A DNA stretch of 64,000 bases from Riptortus pedestris (lineage: Eukaryota; Arthropoda; Insecta; Hemiptera; Alydidae). Below are positions 11,806-22,880 of this stretch, one piece after another. Numbering within the stretch: position 1 is the first letter of the stretch; every line of letters starts with the position of its first letter. Both the position numbers and the translations under genes were made by a program. The notes under the pieces are model-generated. The model had not been told where the DNA came from and ran no database searches. It was given only the letters and a program-made list of their open reading frames with translations. The stretch spans positions 209,596,501-209,660,500 of the forward strand of contig CM032228.1 in the NCBI GenBank assembly GCA_019009955.1, read 5' to 3'.

Positions 11806-12992
11806 AATGTACATCATGTAAATCATTAATGTTATTTAACATTTAATAATAACGTGTACAACAAATACTCGTAGTTCCACATCGGAATTTTTAAAATAAT
11901 AAAATACATAAAAAGGACAGAGGTTATTGAAAAATAAACCGATTACTTTTGTCAGTGTGAATTAAAGAGGAAAATGAAATCATGCATGATTTAAACTTAA
12001 TGTCGTGCTGGTACTAAGGTCTTAAAACGAAGAGCTATTTAGCATGAAAAAACGTATCCATACTGAACTTTAGCTTGATACTTGAATGTAATGTAAGTGC
12101 ACATGTCAGCTTTCAAGTAGATACAGCAGACGTATATAGGACGCTATCTCTACTGAATGTGCTACTCTACCATAGTAAATTAGGTGACCCCCCCCCCCCT
12201 ACACCCCAGTATGTTAAAAAATTATAAGAGATGGCAACTCATTGTAAAGAATCTAACCAACAAGTGGAAAGGATTCAGAGTTAGCATCATAAGAAATAGG
12301 AGCAACTGACAGTTGAGAAGCATGCTTCTCCTTGCAGTAAAAAACTTCATATACTTTCTTGCAGGGTTTTCTTCTAGTCTTTGTCTCTTGATTACGACAT
12401 TTTTAGGAGAAACGCATATAGCAGTTTCGTAAATTATTAGTACAATTCCTCCTCCCAACCCATAAAAAATCTACGGAAAGATCCGTTGTACCAACATTTT
12501 AAGGAGGTATTCTTTGGAAAAGTGGCGCGTAACCTTAAAAAAAGAAAAGTAAAAGAGAAGTCCATTTTGAGGTGCTGGATGGGGAAGGAAGGTAAAGCCA
12601 GTAAAACAGAATTCAAGCAAAGATTTTCCACGACGGTTTGTCTTAATCATACTGCTATCAATAGCAACAAAGTAAAGAACATAATTCAAAAAAGAAATAC
12701 ATCATAAGGAGAGTGAAGTTCAAGTATATGGAGTAGAGCAGGCTCTGAAGTCATCATATCGATATTCAATTAATAAGTCTTACTTTTTCGAAAAAAAAAA
12801 ATAGTAATATGGATATATAATCCACGAAGAGTTTTGCATAAAAGAAAAATTATTAATAAAAACTCTTGGTACTGGAGGATGATTGAATGGTAGAGTATCA
12901 AGAATAGCGTAGATCAATTACACATTTTCCTGTCAAGAAAATGAAGCCTTAATTGATATATAGCGCCATCTGATAATTGACATCATCGCACA
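11806..12992. other. no recognisable gene
   Basis: AT-rich, with a C-run at about 12188-12198. A 73-codon lysine-rich open frame at 12486-12707 lies opposite two open minus-strand frames. None resembles a known protein. Confidence 0.4.
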
Positions 12993-13393
12993 ACACATCC
13001 CGCATAAAAAGGTCTCTTGGAAACAATATTTTGTATTTAAGCTTGGCAGGATATAAGAGCACATCCTTAATATGACGTGAGTAGGAGTCGGGGTTTACTG
13101 AAGCCTGAAAACCAAAACAATGTAAATATCTCGATTAGTATTCAAGGGGGGAAAAAAATGTATAAACCAATTTTTATTGGATAGTAAAGGTGCTGGCTAT
13201 ATGATTGGTTCTATACAATTTTTGCATCAGAAATATAATAAAGGACATATTTCAAATGTTTGAAATCAAAGGGTCTCTTCAAATGGTCTTATTTAAGCTA
13301 TTAATTAACCAACTTGATATTTATTTTTACAAGAAATATTTAAATATTGAGTTTGGCACCGACCAAATATTGCGTTCGCTAGAGCGTTATAAG

Positions 13394-13459
<66 letters not shown>

Positions 13460-13543
13460 TTGAAATAGTTCTGCTGGGTAAGAGTGATGTATATTTGACC
13501 AAATTTTCCGAAAATCGCGTCATGAGTACAATCTGAATAAAAA
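12993..13543 (+). mobile_element. HINE-like element, 5'-truncated
   Basis: It starts within the AAAGGTCTCTTGGAAACAAT block, lacking the 5' terminus. It continues through the GTAGGAGTCGGGGTTTACTG, GTAAATATCTCGATTAGTAT and GATTGGTTCTATACAATTTT blocks to the hairpin TCGCTAGAGCG. The core here is (CA)n followed by (TA)n, then a diverged final block ending at GCGTCATGAGTACAATCTGA. The middle blocks are heavily mutated compared with 1847-2802. Confidence 0.75.
13396..13459. repeat. compound (CA)n(TA)n microsatellite, HINE core
   Basis: About 22 CA units followed directly by about 9-10 TA units, at the exact core position that holds pure (TA)n in sister copies. Confidence 0.95.
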
Positions 13544-13989
13544 GTGGCTTTCTTTCAACAACTCTTGACTGAATAAAATGCAGGAACTAAAATATTATTG
13601 AATCTATGTATTTTTTATACTAATGTGTTCCATGATCTTTGTTTGTCCGGTAGTGATAAAAGTCTTTCATATTTGTCAAAGATGAGGTTGTTAATGGTTT
13701 TACCTATTTTCTTTGTTGCGAGATGTGAGATATAGTATAATAATTGTACAGACTATAATACATCTAATTATAATTTATGCTGTTGATATATCGTTATCAG
13801 ATCTGTTAGTAAATGGTCATTTTTCCTTTGGTTGTAGTGCACTGATTAGGCTTGAGGATGGAGCTAGCAAGCAAGGAGAGTCACGCGATTTCCTTTTCGG
13901 CTCCGCTGACTTCGGTAAAGACCCTAATAGATTCTCCGACGTCACTTAAAGTACATTCATATTTTTACGAGTAGGCGTCATTTCAAAAC
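13544..13989. other. spacer with an unidentified 78-codon open frame
   Basis: The plus-strand frame 13713-13949 is open, begins without ATG context, and its second half (13830-13949) is richer in G and C than its surroundings. The residues there (including LIRLEDGASKQGESRDF) match nothing I recognise. It could be a short exon relic or chance. Confidence 0.25.
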
Positions 13990-13991
13990 GT

Positions 13992-14345
13992 ACGTCAAGA
14001 AGGGCTACGTAAACTAAGATTTCCGACCACCAATGATCTTATTACACTATATATTCTCTGTATCTAGTGAAAATCCTATTTGTCAACAAGGCAGCAGGGT
14101 TAACTCGCTAAATATTTGAGTTACGAAAAAAAGTATGAAACAACAATAGTAGAATGGCTTAACCAAATTAGTTCTATAAAATGTTTCGGTCTAACTAATA
14201 ATACCGGAGATATTATGAATTTCCAAACCCCCCCCCCCAAATAAACCTCCCTATTCCATGGCCGATTACTGCCATTAACGAATATAACCCTAATGTTGAA
14301 CGGGACGGTTAAATATCAAGAATGGTATAAATCAAATAAACATTT
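13992..14345 (+). mobile_element. HINE-like element, decayed short copy
   Basis: A mutated 5' end (GTCAAGAAGGGCTACGTAAA, then ACTAAGATTTCC) is followed by shortened middle blocks. A C-run and the CCATTAACGAATATAACC and GGTTAAATATCAAG block come next. There is no microsatellite core and the 3' terminus is missing. Confidence 0.6.
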
Positions 14346-14782
14346 TCGTTTGATAATGTTCATTCATTTTCCAAAGACGCCGTTCATCGAGAAGTGAAGT
14401 CACCTGTCCTCAAGATATAAATACATTAAATACTAATATTATGTAAGCTATATAATCAATAAATATCCAAGTTCATTTCTCATATATTTTTCCCGACAAT
14501 ATAATGTTTATTATAAATAATATTACAAATGTTTTATTTTTTATTTATACTGAATAATTCATCATAGGGTTGAGTAAACTATGTTCAACATGGGTTATAT
14601 GTTTGTGTGTGAGTGTGTGGGGGGGGGGTGTTATAAACACGAACTGTATTATTCTAAATTAAATGTTTACCAAGTATTCCTGACTAAGATGTTCACAAAA
14701 AAAAAATCGTTAGCACACCCGCACCCAATGGTTACTAGTGGATAAAGCAAACGCAATTATCAAAGGGGTACATAATATTCTA
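14346..14782. other. no recognisable gene; short GT and G tract
   Basis: AT-rich spacer. A GTGTGTGTGAGTGTGTG tract followed by a run of G lies at about 14604-14629. Nothing else is recognised. Confidence 0.5.
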
Positions 14783-14953
14783 TCACTTTATACTACTATG
14801 GCTAATCGGGACGGGTTATCTATAGGTTACCACCCTTTTCTAGCCAGGGTGGGCCTAAGGAGTCTATTTAATGAGTCCGTCACTAAATAAATTTCTACTG
14901 CCCAGGGTGGCGAATCGAACCCGCCACTCTAGGTCTACCACGCGAGATTAAGC
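14783..14953 (-). mobile_element. tRNA-derived SINE, chimeric with HINE
   Basis: Antisense SINE copy. On the minus strand it runs from a tRNA-like B box (GGTTCGATTCGCC form) through the SINE body to the CGATTAGCCATAGTAGTATA 3' end. The first ~30 nt of the tRNA-like head are missing. The truncation point (plus strand GAGATTAAG) is fused directly to the HINE-like block CCATTAACGAGCTTGATCTT. The copy at 17473-17666 has the identical truncation and junction. Confidence 0.8.
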
Positions 14954-15052
14954 CATTAACGAGCTTGATCTTTCTTTTTACATAAAACTATTAAATATCG
15001 ACTTCAGTAACTGTAAGCAACAATTGCCGCCGCTAGAGAGGAGGGGTAATAT
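14954..15052 (+). mobile_element. HINE-like fragment fused to SINE
   Basis: Block CATTAACGAGCTTGATCTTT through TAAATATCGACTTCAG to CCGCCGCTAGAG, corresponding to the segment just before the microsatellite core. The core itself is absent. Confidence 0.7.
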
Positions 15053-15059
15053 AATAATA

Positions 15060-15196
15060 TTCTAGATTTCCCTTAAGGGAAAACAGCTTTTTCAATGGTA
15101 CTTATGAAGCGAGTTCCTAAAAATTTCTCATATAATATACTCATGGAAGATGATAAAAATGAAGTTCGTTCAAATATATACACACAGATATATTAA
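15060..15196 (-). mobile_element. HINE-like 3' end, inverted next to a plus copy
   Basis: It begins with the palindrome GATTTCCCTTAAGGGAAA, i.e. the 3' terminus of a minus-strand copy. It runs through ACTCATGGAAGATGATAAA and GAAGTTCGTTCAAATATATA. It lies tail to tail with the plus-strand fragment immediately to its left. Confidence 0.65.
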
Positions 15197-16384
15197 TATT
15201 TTTTTGTTTTGCTCAACAAATAAAACCGTTACTAGTTGAATAGTATGAGCCCTAGTGATTATAGAAGTTTTCTGCAGCAGCATGATTAGAAGACATTATT
15301 TTCTAGCGATCTTTGTAAAACATTAGATCCTCCAAGGCCTTGAAGGTAACAATAAAAAATTGGTGATGGGAAAATAAAAAATGCTGTGGGCTTCACTAAC
15401 CTCATTATCTTTTCTCAAAGAAGTTCAATTTAATTTTTAAATCATTTTTATTTTTGTAAAAAAAAAAAAAAAACTATTTCAATTTGTTAACTTAAAATAT
15501 GAACTTTCACTTAACTTAAAATTTCAACAGAATAACCCGATTCGACCCTCCCTAAATTCACTTTATTAGTTTTGGGTTAGTTATGAGATCAAAAATGTCA
15601 AGCATTAAAATATTGACACTCCGAATTCATAACGGATGCTGAGAGTAAATGAATCAATAGAGGGATAATACAGAACACCGTCAATTCATCAAAAGTTTAA
15701 TTACATAAGTTTAGCTGATTTTAGTTGTTTATACTACCTTCTTTAGAGCCCAGCCATGTAAAGAGCCTGATAGGCATTACACATTGAAATTGCATATTAG
15801 GACTAATTTAATTTCTAGAAGTGATTGAAATCAACTAAGGGAAAGATTGAAAAGGGAGGGGTTGCAAATAAAAAAAAATTAAAAAATTTTCCGTACCTAT
15901 TAGAGATTAAGAAGATTTTTATTGGTCTATGCTCTATAACATTTTACGATAATATGCGTACGAACGACCATATCACTAATCCCTTTCAACTTAAATAGTT
16001 TTAATTGAAGTCCAGCAAAACCTTTTGTGAATTTAATTTAATAGTACAGTGAAGTGATATGAATCGAGATTCTTTTTTGTAGTGGCTACTGCAAACAGAT
16101 TTCTTAAATGCATTGCTTAAGCATTTTGTATTTGTTAGTTTTGAATGTGGAACATTTTATGCCAATTGCAAACAAGATATTAGATAAAACCTCAATCCCC
16201 TGTTATCTACACTCCAATAGATAAGAGTCCCCTATTTATTACGATAAAGATTACGTGTTAGATTTACCTTACATTTAGCAGATTAGGCTTCAGTAGCGCA
16301 ATACGGAAGCTCAATCTCATTTTCAAGAGAGTTCATGGGACTTTACACAAAACTCGGACAAATAATTTCCTGGTTATTTACTAT
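15197..16384. other. no recognisable gene
   Basis: AT-rich with a poly(A) run at about 15460-15474. A weak resemblance to the HINE-like ATTTTTGATC block at 15580-15610 is too short to call. Confidence 0.45.
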
Positions 16385-16712
16385 TTAGAAGAATATTGCC
16401 GTGGGAAATAGTGTGAGAAGATAAATTCGTGAGAGAGAGATTTTCTTCTCATAAAAGCCTTGTCTAATCCCTTCACACGAGTATCTTAGGTAGCAATGGG
16501 CGCGGAGGGAAAGGAGAGGCAATGTTGCTGATACATAGATGCTGATCTCAGAGAAAGGTTGGCAATCCACAGTCTAACTAACGGGATACCAGCCGAAAGG
16601 ACGCCCTCTCACTTCGTGTTGGTAGTCTTCTTCAGAGGAGTGTGCGCACTTCAGAAGGAGGCTTTCAAGAGGGTCAGGAATCTCGTGTGCTTGCGGAAGA
16701 TATCTAAAAGTA
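16385..16712. other. patch of balanced base composition, unidentified
   Basis: The segment 16480-16705 is clearly richer in G and C than its surroundings and abuts the next HINE-like element. It contains purine-rich runs and no long open frame. It could be unique host DNA such as a regulatory region or untranslated exon, but no promoter motif is convincing. Confidence 0.2.
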
Positions 16713-17472
16713 TGTCACGCAGGGGCTGCGTAAACTAAGCAGATTCCCTACTGGAAGGTTTACAACAGATAAATATACATACTGGTAACACCACCGTGAA
16801 TCTTAAGCGAATAAATAGAAACGGCAAAAAGAAAACTTTCAGTCAATTTACAAGTTAATAATATCTACGAAGGAAAGCGTCTAAATTGTAAACAAACAGG
16901 GCAGCCAACATCTGAATAGATAGAATCTAGACTGGGAAGATGAACAATTAATGAAATATATATAAATGTAACATATTAATTATTAAAAACTATTTACTAT
17001 ATTTAGTGCTGTAAATTGTAATGAATTAGAATAAATTTATTCTCAATCTATCAAATTTTAGTAGTCCAAAAACTTAAGATGGGGGGGGCACCAGAACATA
17101 TTTGCATGTATCTCGTATAATAAATGTCTCTTGAAAAGAATATTTGGTATTTAAGCTTCAAATACTGTAGTTTACAAAATAACAGACAATTGTTTATGTA
17201 ACATTAGTAGAAGTGGGGGTTTGCTGAGGGCTAAAAAAACTGAAAAAAACAAATATCTCGGTTAATAGTCAAGATAGAGAAGAAATGTATATAACAATAT
17301 TTATAGACAATTTAATTTTCAATAAGATTGCTTCTTTACAATTTTTCGATCCAACGTATATTAACGAAGATATTTTGAATTCTCAAAATTGCTTCCCTCT
17401 ATCCGGGGGAATCCCCTGAATTGGACCTGTAGGAGGGAGAAGTCTCACAGGTCCTATTCAGCAATTAACCAT
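16713..17472 (+). mobile_element. HINE-like element, 5' part, interrupted by SINE
   Basis: Well-preserved 5' end (GTCACGCAGGGGCTGCGTAA, then AAGCAGATTCCC). The full series of middle blocks follows, including AAATGTCTCTTGAAAAGAAT, GTAACATTAGTAGAAGTGGG, ACAAATATCTCGGTTAATAG, and the TTTTTCGATCCAACGTATAT and TTAACGAAGATATTT pair. It runs into the CTATTCAGCAATTAACCATT junction, where an antisense SINE sits. The element resumes at 17667. Confidence 0.8.
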
Positions 17473-17666
17473 TTATTTTTTTAATTTTAATTTACGTCCA
17501 CTTTATACTACTATGGCTAATCGGGACGGGTTATCTACAGGTTACCACCCTTTTCTAGCCAGGGTGGGCCCAAGGAGTCTATTTAATGAGTCCGTCACTA
17601 AATAAATTTCTACTGCCCAGGGTGGGAATCGAACCCGCCACTCTAGGTCTACCACACGAGATTAAG
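17473..17666 (-). mobile_element. tRNA-derived SINE inside a HINE-like element
   Basis: Best-preserved SINE body. The antisense tRNA-like B box GGGAATCGAACC lies at 17624-17635. The 3' end is GACGTAAATTAAAATTAAAA (minus strand). It lacks the tRNA-like head, ending at GAGATTAAG exactly as the copy at 14783-14953 does. The two bodies are nearly identical by eye, differing at only a few positions. Confidence 0.85.
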
Positions 17667-17760
17667 CCATAAATGAACTTGATCTTTCTTTTTCCATAAA
17701 ACGATTAAATATCGACTTCGGTAACGATAAAACAATAATTGCGACCGCTAGAGTGTTAAC
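17667..17760 (+). mobile_element. HINE-like element, part 3' of the SINE
   Basis: It resumes as CCATAAATGAACTTGATCTT and runs to GCGACCGCTAGAGTG. The core microsatellite and final block are missing or lost in AT-rich sequence. Confidence 0.7.
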
Positions 17761-18131
17761 AATTAAGGTTACTTTTAAATTAAAATTAAATTAAATTAAT
17801 GTTACTTTGAATAACAAAATAAACAACTTTTATTATGTGCACATTTGCCAAAAACTCAATAGGAAAGGAAATTCTGAGATATTTAATCTCAGCTCTTCCT
17901 TACAACCCCCAGTGCTGTTAATTATTAAGAATATTAGTATACCCTAAAGTCTAATTTTTGGGTTAGAAGTAAACACTTGCCAAGTTTCATAAATTTCAAT
18001 TTAGCAGTTTAGGCGTGAAAAGGAAACAAACAAACTCCAAAACCAAAAATTGTTCATTTCAATTTCATGTGAAACAAAAGAAAAAGAATCATGAAATTTC
18101 GAGAAAAAAATCAATGTACAGAAAGAGATTA

Positions 18132-18135
<4 letters not shown>
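17761..18135. other. no recognisable gene
   Basis: AT-rich spacer between a HINE-like copy and a microsatellite. Nothing is recognised. Confidence 0.5.
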
Positions 18136-18214
<79 letters not shown>

Positions 18215-18223
18215 GTATGTATA
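18136..18223. repeat. (AT)n(GTAT)n microsatellite
   Basis: About 33 AT units grading into about 5 units of GTAT. It directly abuts an antisense HINE-like fragment. Confidence 0.95.
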
Positions 18224-18224
18224 A

Positions 18225-18515
18225 AATCTCTTCTACTACTCATGTCATATTAATAATAAGCTGTTAAATCATGAAACAATTTATTGGAAAGTTAAATACC
18301 AAATATTGTTTTCATTGAACTTTTAGTGTGGGAGGTACAAACAAATAGTTGTGCTGGCATCATAATTTAAGGTTTTAGTTTTAATTTAGAAAATGTTTTT
18401 TGATCTACACCATACTCGATTTTTAATCCTTTCATTCAACTCGAAAGTTCATGGACTTAAGGGGTGAAATCAAACCAGGAACAGAAGGACAGGGATGGTA
18501 AGAGGGTGCGAAATT
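18225..18515 (-). mobile_element. HINE-like fragment
   Basis: Antisense blocks: TCTACTACTCATGTCATATT, then AAATACCAAATATTGTTTTC and ATTGAACTTTTAG. A weaker GGTGAAATCAAACCAGG block follows. These are colinear with the copy at 28200-28611 but more diverged. Confidence 0.55.
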
Positions 18516-18560
18516 AAATAATATTAATATAAAAGTATAAATTAAAAATGTATATATAGG

Positions 18561-18960
<400 letters not shown>

Positions 18961-19915
18961 AAAAGCACCAGAAACTCTAAATATCACACGTACAGCTTAA
19001 ATTCTAACTTCTGCTTGCAAAGGCTTCCTATTACAACAGAAATGGAGAATATATGCGTCTTCATTTGTAGTAGATGGTGATTGATCAGTGTGTCCAACAT
19101 ATATGAAATCTCCTAAGTTTATGCAGCCACTGCTTGATGAATAGTTTTAACTTTCAGCTATTTGTCTCTGCACAGACATTTAATTCCTGCATGGAGTCCA
19201 ATCACAGGCAGCAGTTTAAGAAGTATGATTGGAAACAAAAATATATATTTGTTAAATTCAAAGCACTTTAGGAGGTTTCTCCTTTCATTTTCTACTATTG
19301 AATTTTCTTAAAATTATTAAGACTCCTTTCTGAAATCTTATTTTATTTTGGGAATTACTATTATATTATATAAAATATAATTTATATGAGCAATGGTTTA
19401 CACTGGAACACGAATTGCAGGGTGTGTCTAAATGACACTGCATAGTGAAAAAAAAACAAAAACAAGAAACAATATTTTTAAAATGTAAGTTAATTATTTT
19501 GAAAATAGAAAATGCAAATTTATTTAAAATATCTAAAGTAAGAAATTATTTTACAGGTATTTTATACAACACTGTGGTTCCAAGAAAAACTACTCACAAA
19601 AAAAAATCTTTTGTTTTAGCAGTCTTTCCTCCATTACATGTATAAACTTCCTAAAATTAAAGTGCATATGTGGCTTTTCAAGTAACGTGACAAGGAAGCT
19701 GTAACTAATACTGTGCACTATTGCATACTACTAGCATGAAGGATTGCCCAACCAATGGTTCAAGATGTAGTCTGAAATTCCTGATGAACTATATATTCTG
19801 AAAGACATATTTTATTTTTTTTTTGGAAATCATCTTTTAAGAAACTAATTATAAATTTGGATTATCTAAGGAAAGATTTGTACATGATATACATATTTGA
19901 ATACAATTGTATTTA
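18961..19915. other. no recognisable gene
   Basis: AT-rich. A 66-codon lysine-rich open frame at 19445-19645 has no recognisable domain. Confidence 0.45.
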
Positions 19916-20003
19916 GATGCTGGTCTTAGATAACTTAAAATCATGGGTTCAATCCCAGGCTAGAAAAGAGTGGTAACATGTAAATAACCCATCCCAGTTA
20001 GAT
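19916..20003 (+). mobile_element. SINE, internally deleted copy
   Basis: It has the B-box-like segment TGGGTTCAATCCCAGG followed at once by TAGAAAAGAGTGGTAACATG and AATAACCCATCCCAGTTAG. The tRNA-like part is therefore joined to the SINE 3' third with the middle missing. Confidence 0.6.
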
Positions 20004-20940
20004 TTATTTGTATAAGGACATTAATTTGATGAAATATAAACATGATTAGATTGAAATTATTGACTAACTAGAATACAAAGCATTTTCAAAATATTTAAGT
20101 AATAAATCTAATGAAATACTACTATGTACATACCTCACTCCTCTGAATATATTCAGTAATGTATATAATGTATGTCTGAAATGAAAATTAAACTCTACTA
20201 GATTACATCCTTTTATTTGAGCTAAAATATATTAAATAAAATCTTAAAAAGATTATTATAACTACTTTTATGTAATTGTAAGGAATATCTTTTTAGCTAT
20301 TCCTTGTATTTGGTTGAGTATTTAGTTTTAGTCTTAAATGACTAATTATAATGGTATTTTTTTTTCAGTTGACTGTGATATATGCTATTTATATAGTAAT
20401 CTGTGGAAAGGTAACAAATTTTATTTCTTATTATAAAACCCAAAAGCCTTTTATTTTATATCATTTTTTTTTGTTATGGAAATAGATTCACCTCCTAAAT
20501 GGAGGTTTGAAAAAATAACAGCTTCTCCCATTAAATACATTATAAAAAATATTTTTCTAGCAGTATTCAGAGATGTAGTTTTTTTTTTTTTAATTCGTTC
20601 AGATCCAGTGAAAGAGATGCCCTAAATAAATGTTTTATTTGTGAATATTTGGTTCATTTTAGTTGTATTTTTGAATAATTTATTTGTTACACTTTGTTTA
20701 GATTTATTATATTAACAATCATAAACAATAAGTATAACAGTAATTTGACCAACAGGACCAAAAAAAAAAAAATGAATAAATGAACAGGAGACTCCTGACA
20801 TGAAAGCAAAAATAGCATGTAGAGACACGATAATTTACAAACTAATGGCAAATAAAAATGGAATTTTTAATAGATAACAATATAAAAGTATATTACATAT
20901 AGTATAATATTTAATCAATGGCTGACAATGTGACTCAAAT
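20004..20940. other. no recognisable gene
   Basis: AT-rich with poly(T) at about 20579-20591 and poly(A) at about 20760-20772. It may hold the 3' UTR of the antisense retrotransposon that follows, with the poly(T) as its antisense tail, but I could not find a matching target duplication. Confidence 0.35.
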
Positions 20941-22385
20941 CTAATAATTAATCATAGTAATGAAATGATGGGATATGTCATTTAATATTATGTCTGAACT
21001 TGACAATGAGTTAAGGGAAGTGTTATTAGAAGTTAAGTGTTCTGGCAGCCAATACAGAGTAATTGTATTTCGGTATATTTGTTTTTTATAAATTTCATCT
21101 GTTATGTTTAGTCCTATTGGACGAGTGGTGTTAATGTCTTGGAGGGTTAATAATGAACTTAGTGAATCAGAAAAAAATAGTGTGTGTGTGGGCTGTGATG
21201 ATGTAGGTGTCATATTTTTAAGTGACATCCAAATTGCGTGGAGTTCAACCCCAAGTAGCTGCAGTGGGATGGCAACTTTTCTGAAAAAAACTTCTCTTTC
21301 TGTGATTGCTGCAGATCCGACTTTGTCATCGCTTTTGGATCTGTCAGTATACCAAACAGAATTGAAGTTTTTCTTTGCTAAAAATGATTTGAAGTAATTT
21401 TTGAAAAATAGTGTGGATGATGTGTCTGATTTTTTAAACTTGGTTAAAGATAGGTCTACAACGTACTTAATAAGCCAAGGAGGTGTTTTAGGTAGCCTTA
21501 GAGGGAATATATGCTCTCTTTGGATACACAATAGACCTTTACTTTCATTATATCTGATAGTGAAAGGACGGATATGTGAGGGTTTGCTTTCTAAGTTTTT
21601 AGTGCATCTTGTAATGGTCCTGAAATGTTGAGCAAGTGCACAAGAGATTAGTTTTGGATTAGAAATAATTTGATTTTGAATTTTGCGACCGGAAATTGAA
21701 GATTTGTTGGTTCAATGTTGCGAATTGCGGATACTTGCCCATATTACTTGTGCTGTAGTGTTTCTGTTAATATTTGATATGAAGTTTATCCTGCTTTGTT
21801 TTTTACTTTGGACAATTGTATACCGTGCAAATGCTTTGGCTTTTTTGAAGTTAAGTAGATTATTTTCGTATGGGTATAACTTAAACGTATCGAGGCCAGG
21901 CTGTTTATCCTTCACTGCTTTTTTGCATTTATCGTTACACTAAGGAACTGGTGAGTTTTTGTTTTGGGTTATATTGTTAAGTCATTAATTGTTTGAATGT
22001 CTTTCATACTCATATTCTCAAATAAACATATCTCAAATTTAGCCCAGTCTGCTTTTTTGCAGTTGTATTTTAGATGAATTTGGACATTTTCAAGAGGGGG
22101 ATTCAAGACCAATAATGATGAAGAAATGGTGACTGTAAATTGTGTCTCGATTTGTTTCCGGGTGTGAGTATGTCAGGGGAGTATGTTGATAGGTCTATGT
22201 TTGAATATGTTCCGTTCCTCAGGCATAAGTGTGTTGGTCTGTCATCATTTAGGGGTATTAGGTTGTTACTGTCTAAAAGACTTTCAATGAGGCGTCCTCT
22301 GGTATTGGTGCATGGGAAGTTTCAGAACGTAGTCAATCCATTAGTGTCCCCTAAAAATATTTGCGGTATATGGCAGTTGTAAAAG
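20941..22385 (-). pseudogene. non-LTR retrotransposon ORF2 relic, RT domain deleted
   Basis: Minus-strand relic of an I/Jockey-type non-LTR element. From 22385 leftwards it keeps the C-terminal half of an AP endonuclease: a decayed GDFN motif read as GDTN, then RGRLIESLLDSNNL and TYSNIDLSTYSPDIL. The KADWAKFE segment follows at about 22030. Then comes the basic linker before RT (21915-21712, with LLNFKKAKAFARYTI and FISNINRNTTAQVIW) and a short piece resembling IISNPKLISCALAQHF. The whole reverse transcriptase, about 1 kb, is absent. The next frame (21531-20941, 196 codons) is the post-RT segment and RNase H. D63 (in YTDRSKSDD), E96 (in GVELHAI) and D122 (in FFSDSLSS) are present, while the last catalytic region WLPEHL...SLNSL has lost its Asp. 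Several frameshifts and one stop show it is dead. Internal deletion is the simplest explanation. Confidence 0.85.
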
Positions 22386-22687
22386 TAAGTCTTGTAAATA
22401 AGAGTAAGTGTTGTTAGTTTACAAATACTTTTAATAAAAATTACAATATATACACACTGCTTAAGGGTAAGTCAAGATGGAGTTGTAGAGTTTAATAAAT
22501 TTTTATTTCAGGTAATTTTGAAAAATATTTTCTCATGCACCATGTTCATTTGAGTCTTAACTCTATCAGCATCAAGGTATTTTTCCAAATCCTAAGGGAG
22601 AGGGTGGGGGGGGGGTCATAACTGTTCGTGTTCTGTCAGTTTCACATAATATTATTTCACCTATTACAACAATTATACAAACGCCAC
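22386..22687. other. no recognisable feature
   Basis: AT-rich spacer with a short G-run near 22605. Nothing is recognised. Confidence 0.5.
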
Positions 22688-22880
22688 AAAGAGCAACTTA
22701 CAGTGCTAAAAAACCTGGCTAAGAAGCAGACTTCTAGACTAGTGAGGACGCCCCCTCTCATTTGTACTACAGAAGGAGTGAACCCCCTCCTTGCATAGTA
22801 CCAAAGGGGGGGCAGTCCTCGCTAGTTTCGAAATCTGCTTATTAGCCAGGCTTTCTAGCACTGCAAGCTGCTGGCTCTTA
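22688..22880. repeat. imperfect 193-bp palindrome (foldback or MITE-like)
   Basis: The left arm (AAAGAGC, CAGTGCTAAAAAACCTGGCT, AAGAAGCAGA, CTAGTGAGGACGCCCCC) is answered by the right arm in reverse complement (GCTCTTA, CAGTGCTAGAAAGCCTGGCT, AATAAGCAGA, CTAGCGAGGACTGCCCCC). The arms are about 80-95 nt each, with the centre around 22780-22790. Transcription would give one long hairpin. An open frame of 68 codons across it is incidental. No second copy was seen in the window. Confidence 0.8.

Noticed and set aside
13205..13523. Open frames on both strands with THTHTH or CVCVCV runs
   Set aside because: They are read through the (CA)n(TA)n microsatellite; not genes.
18001..18243. 80-codon minus-strand frame with an IYIYIY run
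   Set aside because: Microsatellite translation plus AT-rich flank.
21104..21943. Plus-strand open frames of 76-97 codons
   Set aside because: They are shadows of the antisense endonuclease, linker and RNase H coding sequence.
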